Source: Pirellulales bacterium
Lineage (GTDB): Bacteria; Planctomycetota; Planctomycetia; Pirellulales; JAICIG01
Length of the DNA: 14,568 bases
Direction: 5' to 3'
NCBI GenBank assembly: GCA_025924495.1
Contig: JAICIG010000183.1
Span: 1 to 14,568 of the forward strand
Each line of letters begins with the position of its first letter. Within the stretch, counting starts at the first letter, position 1. Positions 1-6,909 of this stretch are shown in pieces. The notes under the pieces are model-generated. The model ran no database searches. It was given only the letters and a program-made list of their open reading frames with translations, and was not told where the DNA came from. The position numbers and the translations under genes are program-made.

Positions 1-503
1 ACTTCATTAGCGCAAACGATGGAACATCAAACACGTTGGCGCTGTCGGAAAACGCGAACCAATACAACGACACAGGAAACAACCCGGGCACCTATGCCAC
101 GATCACGGGAGCCAGCGAGTTCTATGTTGGCTTCACTTGGCACATTGCCAATACGAAAAACGGCCCTCCGTTTCAGCCGGCTGATCCGAATGCCACGTTC
201 CCCGTTGCATATCCATTTGGGATGATCAACTACGTAGCGCCTTCGAACGCGACTCAGCCCAGCAATGGCTATCAGTATGCTCGTCCCTCGAGCCGCCACC
301 CGCAAGGCGTCAATGTGCTGTTCTGTGACGGCCATTCGCGATTTCTCTCGCAAGACGTCGAGTATGGCATCTTCTGCTTGCTCATGACGCCTAACGGCCA
401 GAACTGCAACACGCCGGGTAACACCAGCTTGGTCGCCCCATCCAGCTCAAACAACTACTTTTATCTGCGCACGACCCCGATGAAAGACGATGCGCTTAAT
501 TAA
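1..503 (+). CDS. DUF1559 (H-X9-DG) pseudopilin-like protein, C-terminal part
   Basis: The reading frame is open from the window edge (first full codon at position 3) to TAA at 501-503, so the 5' part lies outside. The visible start reads as the family's 'DGTSNTL-L-SEN' segment. The diagnostic prepilin-processing-associated H-X9-DG motif is complete: His codon at 297-299, then nine residues, then Asp-Gly at 327-332, followed by a short tail. DUF1559 proteins occur in large paralogous sets in planctomycetes. A full member has an N-terminal type IV pilin-like methylation/transmembrane segment, which cannot be seen here. They are thought to be surface or pseudopilus-associated, but their exact role is unknown. 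The gene ends before a terminator and looks independent of the signalling genes that follow. Family assignment is confident; function is not. Confidence 0.9.
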   Translation, partial: FISANDGTSNTLALSENANQYNDTGNNPGTYATITGASEFYVGFTWHIANTKNGPPFQPADPNATFPVAYPFGMINYVAPSNATQPSNGYQYARPSSRHPQGVNVLFCDGHSRFLSQDVEYGIFCLLMTPNGQNCNTPGNTSLVAPSSSNNYFYLRTTPMKDDALN

Positions 504-525
504 GTAAAATTTTCCAAACCGTCAG

Positions 526-545
526 GCCCGCCATTCTCCGCGGGC
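526..545 (+). other. Small GC hairpin downstream of DUF1559 gene
   Basis: GCCCGC at 526-531 pairs with GCGGGC at 540-545 around an 8-nt loop. No T-tract follows, so on its own it is not an intrinsic terminator. It lies 22 bases after the stop codon and just upstream of the stronger hairpin at 569-599, and may protect the 3' end of the transcript. Confidence 0.35.
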
Positions 546-568
546 GCCTGGCAAATACGAGCCACAAG

Positions 569-607
569 ACCGCCGCCCATTTTTTCGATGAGCGGCGGTT
601 TTTGTTT
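569..607 (+). terminator. Rho-independent terminator of DUF1559 gene
   Basis: An eight-base perfect stem (ACCGCCGC at 569-576 with GCGGCGGT at 592-599) surrounds a 15-nt loop. It runs directly into TTTTT (599-603), then GTTT. It lies 65 bases after the DUF1559 stop codon and fits a standard intrinsic terminator on the + strand. On the opposite strand no T-tract follows the stem, so it is unlikely to end the convergent gene at 693-1295. Confidence 0.8.
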
Positions 608-692
608 GCTGGATGTGCTCTGCTGCTCGACGCCATCGCAGCCCTATTCTCCGCAGAACCAAGTAGCCGCTTCGAAGTTTCCTACTCGTACA

Positions 693-1295
693 TTAACTTC
701 CCGTCATCGGCAGCATGGCAATGGCGAGCAAGGCGACGCGCCAGAGGGCAAAGGCTAAGAGCGTGGTCCAGACCGCTTGCCGCATGAGCTGGTGCTTCTT
801 GGCGGCGATGTGCGAGATCTCGACGATTTGCGTGCCGAGTTGAGTCGCCCATTCCTGGTCGGTCAGCCGGCTGGTGTCGCGAATGTAGCGGGCGTAGTCC
901 TTTCCGTAATCGCGCACGATCTGCCGGAAGAACATCTTCCCGTGCGGCCTAAGCTCGCTGAAGCGCGGCATGACGGCAAACAAGATCGATCCAACGGCGC
1001 CGGCCGTCGCCATCAGATACAGCGACTGCGAGATGACGTTGAACCACATCACCGGGCTGCCCGGACCGAGCCGCGCGTACGCCGCCAGCACGCTGTCGAA
1101 ACGTATGGCCAGAAAGCCAAACAGCAGCGCATTCACCGCGGCCACAAAGCCCGCCTTGGCGTCGGCAAAGCGAATCTGTTGTTGGATGCCATTCAAGATA
1201 ACGGCATACATCTCCAAATTCGGCCGGGGACCCTCAAGGGGCAAAGCGTCATTTGTTGCTTGCGTCTCGGGTAGCGTCATATCTTCAACGGTCAA
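693..1295 (-). CDS. DUF5706 / PycTM-like (Pycsar effector family) membrane protein
   Basis: The 200-residue product matches the Pycsar effector domain family (PycTM, formerly DUF5706). A conserved D-A-K-A box (residues 45-48) opens the first hydrophobic segment (about 50-66). A second segment at about 86-109 ends in A-V-M-P-R. A polar helical stretch with M-F-F near 121-123 follows, then a helix with a Lys pair near 166-167, and a third hydrophobic segment at about 173-195. Known members are inner-membrane proteins that impair the membrane when a cyclic pyrimidine nucleotide accumulates. The start is TTG: AGGAGA (1303-1308) lies 7 bases upstream, whereas the internal ATG at residue 6 has no comparable site. 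It is transcribed divergently from the kinase gene. No dedicated pyrimidine cyclase is adjacent, so either it is an orphan effector or it responds to another signal. Family call is strong; an immune role is inference. Confidence 0.8.
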   Translation of the reverse strand: MTVEDMTLPETQATNDALPLEGPRPNLEMYAVILNGIQQQIRFADAKAGFVAAVNALLFGFLAIRFDSVLAAYARLGPGSPVMWFNVISQSLYLMATAGAVGSILFAVMPRFSELRPHGKMFFRQIVRDYGKDYARYIRDTSRLTDQEWATQLGTQIVEISHIAAKKHQLMRQAVWTTLLAFALWRVALLAIAMLPMTGS

Positions 1296-1743
1296 TCGTA
1301 TCTCTCCTGTCAGCCCAAAGGAAGCAAACAGCGTGCCGGCAAAAACGCGGCAACGCTGGCCTGCCGAGTCTGCCGGGCATCCCGCGCTCCATGCTCTGCA
1401 CGTGCGAAGCCGCTCGCAGGGTGTGGCAAATTGTCATGCTTGTGCTTCCGGTTAAAAGTGCCTGGCACAAGTCCGAAACGTCAGCGAGGCAGTCGCATAG
1501 CTTGGAGAATTACCTCGCTGTTTGCTAGGCGCCGTTGGTCGAAATGCAGGCTGGTCGAGCCGTCTCGCGTTAGAAAGCAGCCAATTGCATGGCACGTCTG
1601 CATCTGGCATCTTCTCCAGGCATAGGACTTGCGTTCTTAGTCCCAGGCCAACGGCGCACATGCTGGCAGCTTTACCGCAACGATTGCGATGGCGCGCCAA
1701 GACGACTGCACTGCCGCTTCGATTCATCGCCGCGAGACGATCT
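1296..1743. other. Divergent intergenic region, PycTM-like gene / kinase gene
   Basis: This stretch of about 450 bases separates two divergently transcribed genes and must hold both promoters. I found no convincing -35/-10 pair on either strand. The frame of the kinase stays open upstream to an ATG at 1522, but the translation there (Arg/Ser-rich, no family similarity) looks non-coding. A short perfect palindrome, GTGCC-T-GGCAC, lies at 1458-1468. No RNA gene or repeat array was seen. Confidence 0.5.
1303..1308 (-). promoter_or_regulatory. Shine-Dalgarno deciding the TTG start of the PycTM-like gene
   Basis: On the minus strand this reads AGGAGA, 7 bases before a TTG at 1295-1293. It is one of the clearest ribosome binding sites in the window and selects the TTG over the ATG five codons inside the gene. 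Confidence 0.75.
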
Positions 1744-4551
1744 ATGGACGATCCCTATCTGACGCATCCGATCACAAGCAGCGAGCCGGCATCTTCAGTA
1801 GCGCGGTTCCGCATTCTGCGCCCCTATGCGAAGGGCGGACTGGGCGAAGTCTATGTGGCGCTCGACGAGGAACTGCACCGCGAGGTGGCGCTCAAGGAGA
1901 TTCAAGAGCGGCACGCGAATCAACCGGCCAGCCGCGCGCGGTTTTTGCTGGAAGCCGAAGTCACCGGCAGCCTGGAACATCCGGGCATCGTGCCGGTGTA
2001 TGGGCTTGGCGTTTACCCCGACGGCCGTCCGTTTTATGCCATGCGCTTCATTCAAGGCGATAGTCTGGAAGCGGCCATTGCGCGATTCCATGCCCCCGAC
2101 GCCTTGCATCGAGATTCGGGCGAGCTCAGTTTGCAGCTTCGCCAACTGCTGGGGCGCTTCGTCGACGTCTGCGACGCAATGGAGTACGCTCACAGCCGCG
2201 GCGTCCTGCACCGCGATCTGAAGCCCGGCAATATCATGCTCGGCAAATACGGCGAGACGCTGATCGTCGATTGGGGATTGGCCAAGGTCGTCGGTCGCGA
2301 GGAAACGCCAGACGGTCAGGAAGAAAGGCGGCTCGAACCCGTCTCGGCCAGCGGCACGGCGCCGACGTCCGCCGGCCAGGTTCTCGGTACGCCGCAATAC
2401 ATGAGCCCCGAGCAGGCCGAAGGGCGGCTCGATCAGCTTGGTCCGGCCAGCGACGTCTACAGCCTGGGCGCCACGCTCTATTCGCTCTTGACCGGCCGTG
2501 CACCGTTCGAGGCCGCCGATCTCGGTCTCATGTTGCGGCGCGTGGCTCGCGGCGACTTCCCTCAGCCGCGGCAAATCAACCGCTACGTGCCGCCGGCGCT
2601 CGAAGCAATTTGTCTGAAGGCCATGGCGCTGTGCCCGAGCAACCGTTACCGCTCGCCGCGAGCGCTGGCCAGCGATATCGAGCATTGGCTGGCTGACGAA
2701 CCGGTGAGCGTCTGGCAGGAACCCTGGCAGGCACGCATTTGGCGGTGGTCGAAGCGGCATCGCACGGCCTTGACCTCCGCCGCCGCGGCGCTGCTCGTCG
2801 CCGTGGTCGGCTTGGGCCTGACTGCCGTGCTGCTGGGGGAGAAGAACCACCAGTTGCAGGAGGCTAACGAGCGCGCCGAGACGAACTTCGCGCAAGCGCA
2901 TGCCGCCGTGCGCGAGTTAGTTCAGCAAGCCGAAGGCAACCCCTGGTTGCATAAGCCGGGCATGCACCAGGCCCAAGCGTCGTTGTTGCGGACGGCGCTG
3001 GCCTACTACCGCGAATTCCTGACACGGCGATCGAACGATCCACAACTGCAACTCGAACAGGCCCAGGCGCGCATGGCCATCGCTGGCATCGTGCATGAAA
3101 TCGGCTCGCCGGCAGAGGCGCTCGGGGAATATCAGGCCGCGCAGCAGCTTCTGAGGGCTCTGCTCGATAAGGCGCCCGGCGACGTACGCTTGCGGAGCCA
3201 ATTGGCGTTGATCTCATCGCGACTGTCGCAACTCGATCAGGAGCTTGGCAAGATCGACGCCAATCAAAGAGATTTCCAACAGGCGATGATCGCTTATCGC
3301 CAATTGATGGCAGAACGTCCCGGCGAAGACGCGTTAAAACTCGACTTCGCCTACGCTTGCTTTCTGCAAGGCGAGAGCGCGAACGATTTGATCTTGTTGA
3401 CGGAAGGTCGCCAGGCGGTCGAAGCGGCAGGCGGCGAGAAGGCAGGCGAGAATGCGGCCGGCGCTCTGCTGCTGGCGAGAATCTTGAACCAGACGGGGCT
3501 GATCGAAAGTAATGCGGGTGCGTTGGATCGCGCCGCCGCGGCGTTTCATCGGACCGCAGAACTGCTGGCCGCGACAAGCGGCAAGGCAACGGAACAGCCC
3601 GAACTTGAATCGCTCCGCGGTTCGCTCGAACTGAACCGAGGAAGGCTGGCTCAAAAGCAAGGGAAAATCGCCGAGGCAAAGTCTCTGCTGGAGGCGGCGC
3701 GGTCGCGGTTCGAAATGCTCGCCCTGCGCGATCCGGATGTTTACGAGCATCAACTACGGCTGGCGACAGCGTATGTCGAGCTAGGCAAACAGGCGCTCGC
3801 CGCAGGCGAAAACGATTTGGCCCGGCAGCAGTTCGATGCAGCACGCAAGCGACTCAGCGGGCTCGGACAGATCCGTTCGCGCGCGATTGACCGTTACGAA
3901 TTGGCGCGGAGCAGTCTCGATCTGGGCGGGGCCTTGCTGCGCCTCGGCGAGCTGGAGCAGGCGCGCGAACTGCTTGCAGAGAGCCGCCGCGCACTGCAGG
4001 CCCTCATCATCCAGGATCCGGGGAAGCCGGATTACCATCGCAATCTGGCCGCCGTCTGGAATCAATTCGCCAGCATCGAGCAACGCCGCGGCGACCTGAC
4101 GGCTTGCGCGGCTGCGCTGGGTAAGGCTCTGGCCGAGTTACAGCAGATCGTCGCCGCCCATCCCGACCGCCCCGAATTTCGCAACGCGCTCGCCAAGGTC
4201 TACGCCAATCTCGGCGCCGTGCTGGCGAATCAAGACCGATGGGTGGAGGCCTGGAATCAGCAGGCGCAGGCTCGGCGGATTTACGATGAAGAAGTCCATC
4301 GTTACCCGGAGATGGTCGAATACGATCGCGACCGCGACGACTTTCTTCGCCGCTTCGCCAGCCAAGGAGCGACGCGCCTGGAACAACTGGGCGATTTGGC
4401 CGCCGGCCGGCAAGAACGACGCAAGTTGCTTCCGCAGGTCGTCGACGCACTGCACGATCTCCAGCGCCGCAATCGACTGCCGGCGGAATTGGCGCCGATG
4501 CTGCCAGAACTGGAGCAACAGCTCAAAGCGATGGAAGCAAGCGGACAATGA
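1744..4551 (+). CDS. Membrane Ser/Thr protein kinase with TPR-like C-terminal region
   Basis: From the ATG at 1744 the protein has 935 residues. Kinase domain: glycine loop G-G-L-G-E-V (31-36), catalytic Lys51 in V-A-L-K, H-R-D-L-K-P-G-N (156-163) with Asp158 as catalytic base, metal-binding D-W-G (176-178) in place of DFG, S-P-E (221-223) in place of APE, and Asp237. The set indicates an active Hanks-type kinase; DWG is common in planctomycete kinases. One transmembrane segment (about 342-364) follows. After it come about 570 residues of helical TPR-like pairs, predicted to lie outside the cytoplasm, perhaps as a sensor or scaffold. The 1744 start is chosen because family similarity begins right after it; the ATGs at 1522 and 1660 would add Arg/Ser-rich non-homologous sequence. 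No strong Shine-Dalgarno is seen. The gene converges on the caspase operon. Substrates are unknown. Confidence 0.9.
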   Translation: MDDPYLTHPITSSEPASSVARFRILRPYAKGGLGEVYVALDEELHREVALKEIQERHANQPASRARFLLEAEVTGSLEHPGIVPVYGLGVYPDGRPFYAMRFIQGDSLEAAIARFHAPDALHRDSGELSLQLRQLLGRFVDVCDAMEYAHSRGVLHRDLKPGNIMLGKYGETLIVDWGLAKVVGREETPDGQEERRLEPVSASGTAPTSAGQVLGTPQYMSPEQAEGRLDQLGPASDVYSLGATLYSLLTGRAPFEAADLGLMLRRVARGDFPQPRQINRYVPPALEAICLKAMALCPSNRYRSPRALASDIEHWLADEPVSVWQEPWQARIWRWSKRHRTALTSAAAALLVAVVGLGLTAVLLGEKNHQLQEANERAETNFAQAHAAVRELVQQAEGNPWLHKPGMHQAQASLLRTALAYYREFLTRRSNDPQLQLEQAQARMAIAGIVHEIGSPAEALGEYQAAQQLLRALLDKAPGDVRLRSQLALISSRLSQLDQELGKIDANQRDFQQAMIAYRQLMAERPGEDALKLDFAYACFLQGESANDLILLTEGRQAVEAAGGEKAGENAAGALLLARILNQTGLIESNAGALDRAAAAFHRTAELLAATSGKATEQPELESLRGSLELNRGRLAQKQGKIAEAKSLLEAARSRFEMLALRDPDVYEHQLRLATAYVELGKQALAAGENDLARQQFDAARKRLSGLGQIRSRAIDRYELARSSLDLGGALLRLGELEQARELLAESRRALQALIIQDPGKPDYHRNLAAVWNQFASIEQRRGDLTACAAALGKALAELQQIVAAHPDRPEFRNALAKVYANLGAVLANQDRWVEAWNQQAQARRIYDEEVHRYPEMVEYDRDRDDFLRRFASQGATRLEQLGDLAAGRQERRKLLPQVVDALHDLQRRNRLPAELAPMLPELEQQLKAMEASGQ

Positions 4552-4647
4552 CAAGCGGATGTTTGCTCTCCAACGCCGGGCGGCATAATGCAGCAAAAAC
4601 GCGCCTCCAGCGAGCTGAGAACAAGCCGCGCAGGAGAGACGTAACTT

Positions 4648-4736
4648 TGTAGGGAACGCCCTCTGTGGCGTTCCGCGAAGTGCGAGTAGATCGCCTTTTC
4701 TCGGCTCACGGAACGCCACGGAGGGCGTTCCCTACA
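4648..4736. repeat. Nested inverted repeat (REP/MITE-like) between convergent genes
   Basis: Two 28-base arms (4648-4675 and 4709-4736) are inverted copies that differ at one position, which would be a G-U pair in RNA. They are separated by 33 bases. Each arm is itself a palindrome: GGAACGCC, six bases, GGCGTTCC (4653-4674 and 4710-4731). The element could fold as one long hairpin or as two small ones. It lies 96 bases after the kinase stop and 39 bases after the caspase stop. No T-tract follows on either strand, so it is not a standard intrinsic terminator, though it could stop transcription both ways or stabilise both 3' ends. I saw no target-site duplication. A dispersed REP-like or MITE-like family element is the likely alternative. 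Confidence 0.85.
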
Positions 4737-4775
4737 GAGTATCCGTGACAAGTATTCAAATAGCATCGCTGCTCG

Positions 4776-6884
4776 CTACGGCTGGTCGGCGTCGTAGTAG
4801 CGAATGTTGACTACCGCCTGCAAGGGACCGACCGCGGCGCGAATCTCTTCCAGGTTCTCTTCAATGATCCGGCCCCCTTGGGTGCCAATGCCAGGCGCTG
4901 CGGCGGCGGCTCGCGGCATGACTTGTTCGGCGTAGAAAGCCGTGGTGATCAGGCCGATCTGGTCGGTGAACTTCTGGCGAGCGGCTAGGGAATGGTCGGC
5001 ATCGACCACGGTGAACTGCGCCATCTTCCCTTGCTTGCCCGTCTTGGTAACGAAGCCGCGGACCGCGAACAGGTTCCGATTGCGCTGCCTGCGCTGCTGA
5101 GCTGAGTTCGGGTCGAGCACCCAAGCTCGGGCCTCATCCAAGTTGACGTGCTTGCCAATGATCTCTGTCGACAGTCCCTTATCCCCTTGCTGCGCTGGCC
5201 CCGCCCCTGACGTCTCTTTCTCGAGATTCGTGTTCAGCCCATCGACCAGCAGCCGCATCAACACGCGGCGGCCCGTGCGGTTTTCGATCCAGATTTCGTA
5301 GACCTCGCCTTTGCGGAGCGGCACGAAGTAGTCGTTGCCTCGAAACTGTCCCTTGCGTTCTTTGCCGCCGACCATCAGCCAGACGCGAAAGGGAAAGTTC
5401 GGATCGCGGAGCGGGTGCTCCCCTTTGGCCAACTGATCCATGCGATCGACGATTGAATCGGCCAATAGCCGAGGAGGCTCGCTCGCATCGGACAACTCGT
5501 CCGAAAAATCTTCGCGGTGCACATCCGCGCTTTTGCCCAGCATGGCCCATTCCGACTCGCTCAACCAGGCCGTACCCCCGACAGACGCCGCGACTTCGTT
5601 CCCCTCGGTCTCGATCAATTGGCAGCGCAAGCTGAGCAATCGCCCGGCGCGACCGCGCAGCATGCCCAGCGCCACGGCCGGCATTTGGCCGACTCGCTGG
5701 CCAAGTTCTTTGAGCGCTTCGCCGGACCCCAGGTCGGACAGCGAGAATTGCTGCGCTTGCAGGGCTTGCTGCAAACGACGGCGATCGACGACTTTGAACC
5801 GCGCATGCTCCTCGTGCACCAGCCCGTCCTGCAGTTGTTCGGCGCAATAGCGCCCCAGCAGGCCGTAATCGGCGCCCAGCAGTTCTCCCAGTTTCGTATC
5901 GTTGGTGAACTCCAGCACGCCGATTTTCGCGAGCTTATGCTCGGCGGCCGAATCGGCAAGCTGCTGCGACATATCGGCCAGCACCTGCTTGAGCTTTTGA
6001 GGCTGCAGGTAGACTACGGCCGGAGCGCCGGGCGTGCCCAAACCCACTTTGCGCACCGGCGTCTGCCGACCTGAAAGTTGTAATCGAGCCGTTTGAGTCA
6101 CATTGTCGAAGACGTACTTGTTCAATTCGTCGATATCGACTTCGCCGTTGCTGTCGACATCGGCGTGTCCTTTAAGGGCCTGATTGAGCCAGTAGCTGAA
6201 CAACGATTGTTCCTTTTCGCTCCAGATCTGACTCGGTTGGTCGGCGGTGGAGCTCGCCAGCGTGACGACCCCTTCGAGCTTTTCGAAGAGATCGAGATCC
6301 TGCGTGCTCAAATTGGCCTCCCCCTCGGCCTCTCCTTTGGCCGATCCGGCATGGCAGGCGTCGAGAATTAATAACTTCAATCCCGCGCGGCAACGGGCGA
6401 TCTGATCGCGAAACCAGGCGACGGGGATGCCGGTCGCCGTGAGATTGGCTGGATCGATATCGAGCGGGGCCAGGTACATCGTGCCATCGGCGGCGCGAAA
6501 GCCATGCCCGCTGAAGTAAATGATCACGGTGTCGTCGGGATTGCGATCTGCCAGCCACTGCGGAATTTTAGCGAGCAGCGTCTGCCGGCGAGGCGCGTCG
6601 GAGGCGAATTCGACGGTGTCAGCGATTTCCTGCACCTCGTCGAAGCCGCCACGCATGCGCAGCGTCTCGGCCAGACGCTGGACGTCGTTGCCGATATAAG
6701 CAAGCGGCGGCGCCTTTTCATATTTCTCCGCGCCAATCAAGAGCGCCGCCTGGCGACCCTTCGGCTTATGCGGAGCCGGCGGCGTTTGACTACGCGCGAT
6801 ATTCGCTGGCGCCGCGACGGCAATATTCAGCGACAAGAGCAGCAACGCTCGCCGCAGCGACGCAACAGGACGCCTATTCTTCAT
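4776..6884 (-). CDS. Exported caspase-like peptidase (C14) with EF-hand-type loop and FlgO/LpoB-like domain
   Basis: 702 residues. An N-terminal signal sequence (basic start, hydrophobic stretch about 12-30) precedes a caspase-fold domain with catalytic His127 (F-S-G-H-G-F) and Cys177 (L-D-A-C-H-A-G-S). A canonical EF-hand-type loop, D-V-D-S-N-G-E-V-D-I-D-E (242-253), lies at the end of the protease domain. Residues about 315-445 resemble the FlgO/LpoB/CsgG-N type: 'IGVLEF', then 'FKVVDRRRL', then a Gly-rich strand. A C-terminal beta-rich segment (about 497-555) contains 'VYEIWIENRTG' and 'LVDGLNT'; its function is unknown. The ATG at 6884 has GAAGGA 8 bases upstream. The gene is third in an apparent operon, 25 bases after the TPR-CHAT gene. 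It is probably a periplasmic or envelope cysteine peptidase, possibly Ca2+-regulated. Caspase call is strong; the FlgO/LpoB-like call is moderate. Confidence 0.88.
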   Translation of the reverse strand: MKNRRPVASLRRALLLLSLNIAVAAPANIARSQTPPAPHKPKGRQAALLIGAEKYEKAPPLAYIGNDVQRLAETLRMRGGFDEVQEIADTVEFASDAPRRQTLLAKIPQWLADRNPDDTVIIYFSGHGFRAADGTMYLAPLDIDPANLTATGIPVAWFRDQIARCRAGLKLLILDACHAGSAKGEAEGEANLSTQDLDLFEKLEGVVTLASSTADQPSQIWSEKEQSLFSYWLNQALKGHADVDSNGEVDIDELNKYVFDNVTQTARLQLSGRQTPVRKVGLGTPGAPAVVYLQPQKLKQVLADMSQQLADSAAEHKLAKIGVLEFTNDTKLGELLGADYGLLGRYCAEQLQDGLVHEEHARFKVVDRRRLQQALQAQQFSLSDLGSGEALKELGQRVGQMPAVALGMLRGRAGRLLSLRCQLIETEGNEVAASVGGTAWLSESEWAMLGKSADVHREDFSDELSDASEPPRLLADSIVDRMDQLAKGEHPLRDPNFPFRVWLMVGGKERKGQFRGNDYFVPLRKGEVYEIWIENRTGRRVLMRLLVDGLNTNLEKETSGAGPAQQGDKGLSTEIIGKHVNLDEARAWVLDPNSAQQRRQRNRNLFAVRGFVTKTGKQGKMAQFTVVDADHSLAARQKFTDQIGLITTAFYAEQVMPRAAAAAPGIGTQGGRIIEENLEEIRAAVGPLQAVVNIRYYDADQP

Positions 6885-6892
6885 GGGGATAG

Positions 6893-6898
6893 TCCTTC
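6893..6898 (-). promoter_or_regulatory. Shine-Dalgarno for the caspase-like gene
   Basis: Minus-strand GAAGGA lies 8 bases before the ATG at 6884, inside the 25-base gap after the TPR-CHAT stop codon. It supports independent translation initiation within a polycistronic message. Confidence 0.65.
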
Positions 6899-6909
6899 AA
6901 GCGGGTTCG

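Noticed and set aside
1458..1468. Short palindrome GTGCC-T-GGCAC as a regulator site or repeat
   Set aside because: Only five-base arms; such a palindrome is easily found by chance, and no second copy was seen in the window.
1522..1743. 74-residue N-terminal extension of the kinase from an upstream ATG
   Set aside because: The extension is Arg/Ser-rich and unlike kinase relatives, whose similarity begins just after the ATG at 1744.
2864..3844. Minus-strand open frame opposite the kinase
   Set aside because: Arg/Pro/Ser-rich translation typical of an antisense frame in GC-rich DNA; the kinase frame explains the region.
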